Source: Gammaproteobacteria bacterium (GTDB taxonomy: Bacteria > Pseudomonadota > Gammaproteobacteria > Steroidobacterales > GCA-2729495). Taken from it: DNA of 64,000 nucleotides. Below, one piece after another: positions 25,330 to 32,702 of the stretch; the stretch's first letter is position 1; every line of letters starts with the position of its first letter. The translations under genes were made by a program, and so were the position numbers. The notes below the pieces were generated by a model. The model had not been told where the DNA came from. It was given only the letters and a program-made list of their open reading frames with translations, and made no database searches. The stretch spans positions 1-64,000 of the forward strand of contig VGVH01000009.1 in NCBI GenBank assembly GCA_016874095.1, written 5' to 3'.

Positions 25330-25980
25330 ATGACGGCGTCTAGGATCGCGCTCTGTTGCTTCCTGATCGGCAGCGCTTCCTTTGCTACTCTGGCAATCGC
25401 CGCTGACACAGCGCCGCGGCCGCTGGTCCGCTACAGCTACACCGGCCCGCCGATGACGGTGATCACCGGCGTGGTTGCGCCGTGGACCAGGGAGTCACGG
25501 ATTACCGGCTATTTCGTCGTGCCGGAGTTGCCCGCGAACTACACCACCGATTTCCTCGATCCGGACATCGTCTGGCCTTTTCCCAACCTGCCGGCCGAGT
25601 TTTCGTTCACGGACGGCGCCCGCACCATCACCCGCGACAGCCTCGAGGACGTCATGAAGATCACCGGTGATCGCCTCGATCCGCACAAGCACGAGGTCCG
25701 GGCCTTCTCCGTCACCACCGATGCCAGGGGCAATATCAAGACCTGGGACGTCCTGTTCGTGCACGACGTGCGCCGTAACACCTTCCTCACGAACTACAAC
25801 GGCGGCATACACGGCCAGGACCTGACCGAGGTGGACACGTCGCACTTCGGCTGTGTTGCGACCGAAAAGTGCACGGCGAATGCCAACTACACCAGCAAGG
25901 GCGCGATCCTGGCCGATACCCAGCCGCCGGGCACATGGGCCCGCGAAGTCATCGGTCCGGCGGAGGGGGCAGGACGATGA
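25330..25980 (+). CDS. Exported protein of unknown family
   Basis: A 216-residue secreted protein starting at ATG 25330, nine bases after GAGG (25317-25320); a TTG further upstream is also in frame. Signal peptide MTASRIALCCFLIGSASFATLAIAA. The mature part is probably beta-rich (PLVRYSYTGPPMTVITGVV, ITGYFVVPELPANYTTDFLDP, VTTDARGNIKTWDVLFVHD) and has a cysteine pair (FGCVATEKC). I know no family; the layout resembles small secreted proteins found in many proteobacteria. First gene of a six-gene plus-strand operon, with a four-base overlap with the DUF1111 gene. Confidence 0.7.
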   Translation: MTASRIALCCFLIGSASFATLAIAADTAPRPLVRYSYTGPPMTVITGVVAPWTRESRITGYFVVPELPANYTTDFLDPDIVWPFPNLPAEFSFTDGARTITRDSLEDVMKITGDRLDPHKHEVRAFSVTTDARGNIKTWDVLFVHDVRRNTFLTNYNGGIHGQDLTEVDTSHFGCVATEKCTANANYTSKGAILADTQPPGTWAREVIGPAEGAGR

Positions 25981-27419
25981 GCGAACTTCTGCGCAAGGCG
26001 GCCGCGGTCTCGTTAGGCGTCCTGCTGGCGGCTCCCGGGCATTTGTATTCGGCAGAAACGGCAGACATGCCGCTGCGCCAGCAGTTGCTCGCCATGCCGC
26101 TGACACCGAAGCTCGGTGGCGCCGGCACGGTCGATACCTGGGGGCCGCGCGCGTTTCGCTCGATCGCGGCGAACGCGCACAACTCCCTGGTCTCACCGTT
26201 CCTGTTCGGACAGCGCGTTTTCGATGTGGTGTGGGATCACCAACCGGTGATCCAACCCACGCTGGACGGACTCGGGCCGATGTTCAACCGCACCTCCTGC
26301 CGTGAATGCCACGAGGGCAATGGCCGGGGTGAGCCTCCAGAGCACGCCGACGGCAAGCCGATGAAGTCCATGCTGGTGCGCCTGAGCGTGCCCGGCACCG
26401 ATCAGCACGGCGGCCCGAAGCCGGTTCCCGCTTACGGCGACCAGCTGCAGGATCGCGCCGTCACGGGGGTGCGCGCCGAGGGCCAGGCCGTCATCGACTG
26501 GGAGGAGATTCCCGGGAAATTCGCCGACGGCACGCCCTACTCGTTGCGCAAGCCCAAGGTCAGCTTCGTGAACCTGGCCTACGGCGACATGCCCGGCGAC
26601 GTCATGGCTTCGCCGCGGGTCGCGACCCCGGTCATCGGGCTGGGACTGCTGCAGTCAGTGCCGGAAAGCACCATGCGCTCGCTGGCGGATCCCGATGACG
26701 CCGATGGCGACGGTGTTTCGGGGCGCGTCAACATGGCCTGGGATGCGGAGACGCAACGGATGCTCCCGGGTCGTTTCGGCTGGAAAGCCAACGTACCGAC
26801 CCTGCGTCACCAGATCGCCGGCGCGGCGCTCGGCGACATGGGCCTGACCTCGCGCATCAATCCGCAGGACCTCTGCGAGGCCGTGCAGGCGGATTGCCAG
26901 AAGGAGGCGGCAAGAATCGCTGCCTCCTCCGATTCACCGGAGGTGCATGCCGAGCTGCTGGCCGCCATGGACTTCTACATGCTGCTGCTGGCGGTCCCCA
27001 TGCAGCGCAATGCGGATGACCCGGCGGTGAAGCGCGGCGAAGGATTATTCCGCTCCATCGGCTGCGTGGGCTGCCACATGCCCACGCTGCTGACCGGGCC
27101 CAATGCCTTTCAGGAATTGTCGAAGCAGACCATCCATCCCTTCACCGACCTGCTGGTGCACGACATGGGCGAGGGTCTCGCCGACGGTCGCCCGGACTTC
27201 CAGGCCTCGGGCCGGGAATGGCGCACGCCGCCGCTGTGGGGCATCGGCCTCACGGAGCAGGTGGGCGGATTTACGCTGTTCCTGCACGACGGGCGCGCGC
27301 GCAGCCTGAGCGAGGCCATTCTGTGGCACGGCGGCGAGGCGGAGCCGAAGCGCGAGGTGTTCCGCAGTCTGGGCAAGGCGCAGAGGGACGATCTCCTGGC
27401 ATTCCTCGGCTCGCTCTGA
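25977..27419 (+). CDS. DUF1111 di-haem cytochrome (thiol oxidoreductase / putative peroxidase family)
   Basis: A 480-residue exported protein with two haem c sites: CRECH in the first half and CVGCH in the second, the latter within GEGLFRSIGCVGCHMPTL. Family marks include GPMFNRTSCRECHEGNGRG, VNMAWDAETQR, PPLWGIGL and FLHDGRARSLSEAILWHGGEA (abridged). The family is related to di-haem peroxidases such as MauG. The ATG at 25977 overlaps the previous stop; an upstream in-frame start lies inside that gene and is rejected. It is probably a periplasmic electron-transfer or maturation enzyme for the downstream oxidase or PQQ dehydrogenase. Confidence 0.88.
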   Translation: MSELLRKAAAVSLGVLLAAPGHLYSAETADMPLRQQLLAMPLTPKLGGAGTVDTWGPRAFRSIAANAHNSLVSPFLFGQRVFDVVWDHQPVIQPTLDGLGPMFNRTSCRECHEGNGRGEPPEHADGKPMKSMLVRLSVPGTDQHGGPKPVPAYGDQLQDRAVTGVRAEGQAVIDWEEIPGKFADGTPYSLRKPKVSFVNLAYGDMPGDVMASPRVATPVIGLGLLQSVPESTMRSLADPDDADGDGVSGRVNMAWDAETQRMLPGRFGWKANVPTLRHQIAGAALGDMGLTSRINPQDLCEAVQADCQKEAARIAASSDSPEVHAELLAAMDFYMLLLAVPMQRNADDPAVKRGEGLFRSIGCVGCHMPTLLTGPNAFQELSKQTIHPFTDLLVHDMGEGLADGRPDFQASGREWRTPPLWGIGLTEQVGGFTLFLHDGRARSLSEAILWHGGEAEPKREVFRSLGKAQRDDLLAFLGSL

Positions 27420-27447
27420 ACCCTGTCGGCATGAATCGGTGATCCGA

Positions 27448-28959
27448 ATGAAAAGAAGATTCTTCGTCGAGTCCACGATTGCCGCGGCCGCAGCCGCCAG
27501 CCTGCCGCTGGAGCGGCTGTTCGCCGCCACCACGGCGGAGACGCTCAAGGCCATCGGCGACGTCGATGCCGTCACCCTGAGCGGCGGCTCGACCGTCATC
27601 CGCCGCGCCGTGCTGCGCGAGCTGGCCCGCAGCCTCGACGGACAGCTGCTGTTGCCGACGAGCGCCGGCTACGACAAGGCGCGCCTCGGCTGGAACGGCA
27701 TGGTCGACCGGCGGCCGGCACTCATCGTGCAGTGCGCCAGCGTCGCCGACGTGACGGCCGCGGTGAATCTCGCGCGCGAATACCAGCTGCTGACGGCGAT
27801 CAAGGGCGGCGGGCACAGCGCCAGCGGCCTGTTCGTCTGCGAGCGCGGTCTGCAGCTCGACATGTCGCTGATGCAGGCCGTCAGCGTCGATCCGAAGGCG
27901 CGCTCGGCGCGGGTCGAGCCGGGCGTGCTGCTGGGCGGTGTCGACGTCGCGACGCAGGCCTATGGCCTGGCCGTCCCGGCGGGTGTCGTGTCGCACACCG
28001 GTGCGGCGGGCCTGACGCTCGGCGGCGGTTTCGGCAAGCTGAGCCGCAAATACGGCCTCACCTCCGACAACGTGCGCTATTTCGATCTCGTTACGGCGTC
28101 CGGTGAGTTGAAGCGGGCGACCGTCAGCGAGAACCCGGACCTCTACTGGGGCTTGCGTGGCGGTGGCGGCAACTTCGGCGTGGTCACGGCATTCGAGTAC
28201 CAGTTGCATCCCGTCGGCACGGACTTCCTCGTGGGCGGCAACATGTATCCGCTGACGGCAGCGCGCGACGTCCACAACTTCTACGCCGACTTTCTGCCGA
28301 CCGCGCCGGACGAGCTCTCATGCAGCGTGACCAGCCTGTGCCTGCCGAACGGCAAGGGCTTCGTCAGCGCCTCGTATTTCTACGGCGGGGATCCGGCGCA
28401 GGGCGAGAAAGTCGTGCAGCCGCTCAAGAACTTCGGCAAGCCGATGAGCTCGCACGGCGAGTTGCAGAAATACGTGGACCTGCAGAAAGCCACCGACCGC
28501 CAAGTGGCCCATGGCCAGCAGTTCTACCAGAAGGCCGGCTTCATCAATGCACTGACTCCCGGGCTGATCGACGCGATCGTCGGGATCCTGGGCGATCCGA
28601 AGCCGGTGCCGACCAACGTCGGGCTGACCCAGCTCGGCGGCGCCATCGGCCGGATCGACACCGCGTCGTCGGCTTACGCCAACCGCGGTGCCGCCGCGCA
28701 GATCGTCCTCGGCGGCAGCTGGCCGAAGCCGCTGCCCAACGGGCGCGAGATCATCGATGCCTACCGCAGCGACTGGAAGACGATCGCGCCGTTCACCGAC
28801 GGGTTCTACGTCAACAACATGGCCGGCGACGAGGTCAACAAGGAAGTGCGCGACAATTTCGGCGCCAACTATGCGCAGCTCGCAGAGCTGAAGAAGAAGT
28901 ATGATCCGGGCAACCTGTTCCGGCTGAACCCCAACGTATTGCCCGGCGCGGAGGCATGA
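27448..28959 (+). CDS. Exported FAD-linked oxidoreductase, berberine-bridge type
   Basis: A 503-residue flavoprotein of the vanillyl-alcohol oxidase/berberine-bridge superfamily. The N-terminus KRRFFVESTIAAAAAASLP is a Tat-like signal. The FAD domain has VASVADVTAAVNLAREY (approximately), KGGGHSASG, whose His is the usual 8-alpha-histidyl FAD attachment site, and GLTLGGGFGKLSRKYGLTSDN. The BBE C-terminus reads YDPGNLFRLNPNV. A second Cys link (C6-type) is not evident. It oxidises an alcohol, sugar or phenolic compound; substrate unknown. A GTG at 27439 is also possible. It overlaps the next gene by four bases. Confidence 0.9.
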   Translation: MKRRFFVESTIAAAAAASLPLERLFAATTAETLKAIGDVDAVTLSGGSTVIRRAVLRELARSLDGQLLLPTSAGYDKARLGWNGMVDRRPALIVQCASVADVTAAVNLAREYQLLTAIKGGGHSASGLFVCERGLQLDMSLMQAVSVDPKARSARVEPGVLLGGVDVATQAYGLAVPAGVVSHTGAAGLTLGGGFGKLSRKYGLTSDNVRYFDLVTASGELKRATVSENPDLYWGLRGGGGNFGVVTAFEYQLHPVGTDFLVGGNMYPLTAARDVHNFYADFLPTAPDELSCSVTSLCLPNGKGFVSASYFYGGDPAQGEKVVQPLKNFGKPMSSHGELQKYVDLQKATDRQVAHGQQFYQKAGFINALTPGLIDAIVGILGDPKPVPTNVGLTQLGGAIGRIDTASSAYANRGAAAQIVLGGSWPKPLPNGREIIDAYRSDWKTIAPFTDGFYVNNMAGDEVNKEVRDNFGANYAQLAELKKKYDPGNLFRLNPNVLPGAEA

Positions 28960-29321
28960 ACATGATCAAGGCTGCGGCGGCTCTGGCCGTGATCCTGGCG
29001 ATGACCGGCTGTTCGTCCGAAGTTGCCCCGCCCGTGGCGACCGCGACGCTCGACAGCAGCAAGCTGTTGCAGACCTACGATGCGTCCTGCGAGCCCTGTC
29101 ATGGTGGCGCACTCGGCGGTGCGCCGAAAACCGGCGACGCCGACGACTGGCAGCGGCGCATCGAGAAGGGCATGGCCAAGGTGCGCCGTAATGCCATCGA
29201 GGGTTTCGAGGGCGGCACCGGCGTCATGCCTGCCAAGGGCGGCCGGCCGGATCTCACCGACGAAGACATCGATTCCATCGTGGACTACATGGTGCGCGCG
29301 GCCGGGTTGCCGGCCGAGTAG
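28956..29321 (+). CDS. c-type cytochrome lipoprotein
   Basis: A 121-residue mono-haem cytochrome c with a lipoprotein signal (ALAVILAMTGC, lipobox Cys at about 19). The haem site is CEPCH in SCEPCHGGALGG and the likely Met ligand is in GVMPAKGG, followed by LTDEDIDSIVDYMVRAAG, a class I (c5-like) fold. Membrane-anchored and periplasmic, it is placed to take electrons from the FAD oxidase just before it or the PQQ dehydrogenase just after it. Coupled to the FAD gene by an ATGA overlap. Confidence 0.92.
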   Translation: MNMIKAAAALAVILAMTGCSSEVAPPVATATLDSSKLLQTYDASCEPCHGGALGGAPKTGDADDWQRRIEKGMAKVRRNAIEGFEGGTGVMPAKGGRPDLTDEDIDSIVDYMVRAAGLPAE

Positions 29322-29363
29322 CGTGCTGACTGCTTCAGATTCGACGACATCGCGGGGACCGAC

Positions 29364-31337
29364 ATGAGAAACCAGAACCTGCTCGCGGCTTTGCTCCTGG
29401 CGTGCGTTCCGCTGGCGGCGGCCGGCGAATGGCCCACCTGGGCCGGCGACCAGGGCGGCACCAAGTATTCGGTGCTCGACCAGATCAACCGCGACAACGT
29501 GCAGGATCTCGAGGTCGCCTGGACCTACAGCACCGGCGACTTCAAGGGCAAGATGGCGCCCTTCGGCAATTCCTTCGGCCTGCAGGCCGTGCCGATCCTC
29601 CTGCCCGAGGCCGCGGGCGGGCACCTCGTGTTCTGCAATCCGTTCTGGCGCGTCATCGCACTGGATCCCGTCACCGGCAAGTCGCGCTGGGAGTGGGATC
29701 CGAAGGTGAAGAAGGGCGAGCGCGAGTTGCAGTACAAGTGCCGCGGCGTCTCGCAATGGGAGGACACCCAGGCCGAGTCGGGGGCGTTCTGCAAGTACCG
29801 CATCTTCCAGATCACGGGCGACCGGCGCCTGTTCGCACTCGATGCGAAGACCGGACAGCTGTGCCCCGGCTTCGGCGACGGCGGCACGGTGGTCATGGAT
29901 GCCGCCATCGGCTCGGTCGCGCATGCCCATGACGTCGACGCCATTCGCACCTACTTTCCGCCGGCGGTGGTCAGCGACTCGGTGATCGCCGGCAGCGTGG
30001 TCGGCACCAAGTTCGAGGACGCCAACGCGCCGAGCGGCGCCGTGCTGGCGTTCGATGCGCGCACCGGTGCGCTGAAGTGGGCCTTCGATCCGGTGCCGCG
30101 CAACCCGGGCGACCCGGAGGCCGCGAACTGGACGCCTGAGTCGCTGGCAAAGACTGGCGGCGGCAACGTCTGGACCTACATGACCACCGACCCGGCCCGG
30201 GACCTGGTGTTCCTGCCGACCTCGAGCCCCTCGCCGAACTACTACGGCGTGAACCGGCCCGGCGACAACCGCTATACCAATTCCACGGTGGCGCTGCGCG
30301 GCTCCACCGGTGAGCTGGTCTGGCACTTCCAGGCCGTGCACCATGACGTCTGGGACTGGGACGTCGCCGCCGAGCCCATGGCGATCGATCTGACCTGGGA
30401 AGGCAAGAAGCGCGCGGCCATTGCGCAGCTGACGAAGCAGGGGCTGGTGTTCGTCTTCGATCGCGACACCGGCGTGCCGCTGTGGCCGGTGGAAGAGCAA
30501 CCGGTGGATACCAACGGCATACCCGGCGAGCAGCTGTCGCCTACGCAGCCGTTCCCGTTGAAGCCGCCACCGCTCGGCGAGTTCGTCGTCAAGGACGACT
30601 CGGCCTGGGGCTACACCTTCCTCGACCGCATGGCCTGCAAGGCCATGTTCGCCAAGTATCGCCACGGCACGATGTTCACACCGCCGTCGCAGGAGGGGAC
30701 GATCATCCAGCCAGGCATGGTGACCAACTGGGGAGGCGGCGCCTTCGATCCGGAGCGCAACCTGCTGATCACCAATATCCGGCGATTCCAGCTCTTCGTC
30801 GGCCTGCCGGAGACCAGCACCATCGACATGGAAGCGGCCAAGCATCCGCAGGCCGGCTTCCCCGGAGGTCCCCCGAAGCCGATCCAGAACACCAACTACG
30901 CCATGGAGCGCGGCCCGGAGAAAGTCTTCTCACCACTGTTCTCGCCGTGCACGCCGCCACCGTGGTACCTGCTGACAGCCGTCGATCTCAGCACCGGCGA
31001 CATCAAGTGGCAGGTACCGCTCGGCGTGATCGACAAGCAGATGCGCCTGCCGCTCCCGCTGAAGTACGGCGCCGTCGGTATCGGGGGCCCGCTGATCACC
31101 GCCGGCGGCCTGATATTCATCGGCGCCACGGCGGACGAGAGATTCCGGGCTTTCGACATCGAGACGGGCAAGGAGATCTGGGTCACGAACCTGCCGACCT
31201 CGAACATGACGATCCCGATGACCTACGAGCGCGACGGCAGGCAGTTCATCGTGCTCGCGGCCGGAGGTCACCATATTTTCTATCCGCAGAAGCTGGGTGA
31301 TCAGCTGATCGCCTACGCGCTGCCGAAGAAAAAGTAG
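29364..31337 (+). CDS. PQQ-dependent dehydrogenase (quinoprotein glucose/alcohol dehydrogenase-like)
   Basis: A 657-residue periplasmic quinoprotein with a signal peptide and an eight-bladed PQQ propeller: WPTWAGDQGGTKYSVLDQIN at the N-terminus (abridged), HHDVWDWDVAAEP, GLVFVFDRDTGVPLWPVEE, TNWGGGAFDPERN, CTPPPWYLLTAVDLSTGDIKW and GGLIFIGATADERFRAFD. It resembles the soluble part of membrane glucose dehydrogenase but lacks its transmembrane helices and has no C-terminal haem domain, so it must pass electrons to a separate cytochrome, probably the lipoprotein just upstream. No pqq synthesis genes are in the window. Substrate unknown. Confidence 0.92.
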   Translation: MRNQNLLAALLLACVPLAAAGEWPTWAGDQGGTKYSVLDQINRDNVQDLEVAWTYSTGDFKGKMAPFGNSFGLQAVPILLPEAAGGHLVFCNPFWRVIALDPVTGKSRWEWDPKVKKGERELQYKCRGVSQWEDTQAESGAFCKYRIFQITGDRRLFALDAKTGQLCPGFGDGGTVVMDAAIGSVAHAHDVDAIRTYFPPAVVSDSVIAGSVVGTKFEDANAPSGAVLAFDARTGALKWAFDPVPRNPGDPEAANWTPESLAKTGGGNVWTYMTTDPARDLVFLPTSSPSPNYYGVNRPGDNRYTNSTVALRGSTGELVWHFQAVHHDVWDWDVAAEPMAIDLTWEGKKRAAIAQLTKQGLVFVFDRDTGVPLWPVEEQPVDTNGIPGEQLSPTQPFPLKPPPLGEFVVKDDSAWGYTFLDRMACKAMFAKYRHGTMFTPPSQEGTIIQPGMVTNWGGGAFDPERNLLITNIRRFQLFVGLPETSTIDMEAAKHPQAGFPGGPPKPIQNTNYAMERGPEKVFSPLFSPCTPPPWYLLTAVDLSTGDIKWQVPLGVIDKQMRLPLPLKYGAVGIGGPLITAGGLIFIGATADERFRAFDIETGKEIWVTNLPTSNMTIPMTYERDGRQFIVLAAGGHHIFYPQKLGDQLIAYALPKKK

Positions 31338-31347
31338 GAGCGCGCCC

Positions 31348-31728
31348 ATGACCCGTCACGGAAAAACGAATCTGCTGGCCATGATCGCGCTGCCGGTGTT
31401 CGCAGCGCTGTGTTCGATCGCGGTCTTCGGCATGCTTCCTGCGACGCAGGCGTTCGTCTTCGGCACCAACGCCATACCGATGCTGATCGGTGGTGCCGTG
31501 TCCGGCCTGCTGCTGCGCTCGGCCAACAAGGCCGGTCGCGGTCACGGTATCGCGCTCTGGCCGACGCTGCTGCCGGCAGGTGCCGGAATCCTGTGGTATC
31601 TCTACGGCGCGGCTGCTTTCGAAGCGGACGCCGGCCGTGAGTACTTCGCCGGTCCTTTCTACCTGCTCGCAGGGGTGCTGGTCACGGCGGTCGTCGCGAC
31701 GATTGCGTACCTGCTGAGCAAGCGCTAG
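31348..31728 (+). CDS. Small integral membrane protein, unknown
   Basis: A 126-residue protein with four hydrophobic segments (LLAMIALPVFAALCSIAVFGML, FGTNAIPMLIGGAVSGLLL, HGIALWPTLLPAGAGILWYL, FAGPFYLLAGVLVTAVVATIAYLL; abridged). No family recognised. It begins ten bases after the PQQ dehydrogenase and is the last gene of that operon, so it may anchor the complex or link it to the quinone pool. Its stop overlaps the convergent hydrolase gene by four bases. Confidence 0.72.
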   Translation: MTRHGKTNLLAMIALPVFAALCSIAVFGMLPATQAFVFGTNAIPMLIGGAVSGLLLRSANKAGRGHGIALWPTLLPAGAGILWYLYGAAAFEADAGREYFAGPFYLLAGVLVTAVVATIAYLLSKR

Positions 31729-32702
31729 CGTCGCCTGATCCAGGCCCTGCCGTCGCTTGCAGCCTGCATGTCCACGGAGCGCAGGTATTTCTTCGCGGCG
31801 CGCTCACCATTGAGATAGGCGTCGAGAAACGCCGTGGTCGTCGAGCGGACGTTCGACACGGCCTCGTAGTCCGGCGTGCCACCCAGTTCCTTGTTGCAGA
31901 TCAGCCCGCCCATGTAGTGATCGCTGCCCTCGGTGGTCAGCGCGTACTTGTCCCCCGGCGGTGCCAGCAGGAACGGCTGCAGGCGCCACTGCTCGGGCGT
32001 GAGTTCGCCGAGATCAACGCGTCCCACGTCGCGCGTGCCGCCGGTCGCCAGCAGCGGCCTGCGGATGCCGTCGAAGGCATTGGCGGCCATGTCTTCCATG
32101 TTCTGTCCGATGCCGCTCATGAGCACGGCCGCCCTGAAGCGACGATCGAAGGGCTCTCCCCAGGGGCCCTGGAATTCCGGCTTGATCTGCAACCCGATCT
32201 TGGCCATCGAGATGACGGTGCCGAAGGAGTGACCGGCGGCCGCCGCGCGCTTCGTGTCGATCCTGCCCGGCATGCCTGCACCCGTGGCGATCCCGGCGGC
32301 GGCATCGAGCACGAAAGACAGGTCGCGTGCGCGTGACGGCAGGAGCAGCGTGTACTGGGAGGGCTGGAGGCGGGCGTCGTTGTTGGGCGAGTCGAGGTGG
32401 TTCGGCTGGATGACGACGTAGCCGTGGGAGACCCAGTGCGTCGTGATCCGGTCATACATCTGCGGCCAGCAGAACATGCCGGTGGAGTAGATGACCAACG
32501 GCAACGGCCTGCCCGCCTCGACGACCGGGTATAGCACGCGCAGGTCGACGTCGCGACCCTGCACCGGATCGCGCATCGTCAGGCGCTCGACGATGCGCAC
32601 CTCGTACGGGCCGGGCTCGAGCTTGTAGCGCAGCTCCGTGCTGCTGGCGGCCATCGTCAGCAGTGCGAGCATGAACAGGAGCTGTGGCCGGCGGCGAATC
32701 AT
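31725..32702 (-). CDS. Exported alpha/beta hydrolase (PAF-acetylhydrolase/dienelactone-hydrolase-like), copy 1
   Basis: A 325-residue hydrolase with a Sec signal (RPQLLFMLALLTMAASS). The fold markers are LPLVIYSTGMFCWPQMYDRI (oxyanion region), the nucleophile elbow GHSFG and a C-terminal DHYMGGLIC with the catalytic His. It is a paralogue of the protein at 36653-37648 (DHYLGGAVC, GHSMGG). Probably a periplasmic esterase or amidase. Its ATG overlaps the stop of the IorB-like gene (ATGA), so the two are expressed together. Confidence 0.82.
   Translation of the reverse strand: MIRRRPQLLFMLALLTMAASSTELRYKLEPGPYEVRIVERLTMRDPVQGRDVDLRVLYPVVEAGRPLPLVIYSTGMFCWPQMYDRITTHWVSHGYVVIQPNHLDSPNNDARLQPSQYTLLLPSRARDLSFVLDAAAGIATGAGMPGRIDTKRAAAAGHSFGTVISMAKIGLQIKPEFQGPWGEPFDRRFRAAVLMSGIGQNMEDMAANAFDGIRRPLLATGGTRDVGRVDLGELTPEQWRLQPFLLAPPGDKYALTTEGSDHYMGGLICNKELGGTPDYEAVSNVRSTTTAFLDAYLNGERAAKKYLRSVDMQAASDGRAWIRRR

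Noticed and set aside
28869-30845. 658-codon minus-strand open frame
   Set aside because: Antisense to the PQQ dehydrogenase and cytochrome genes; no recognisable motif.
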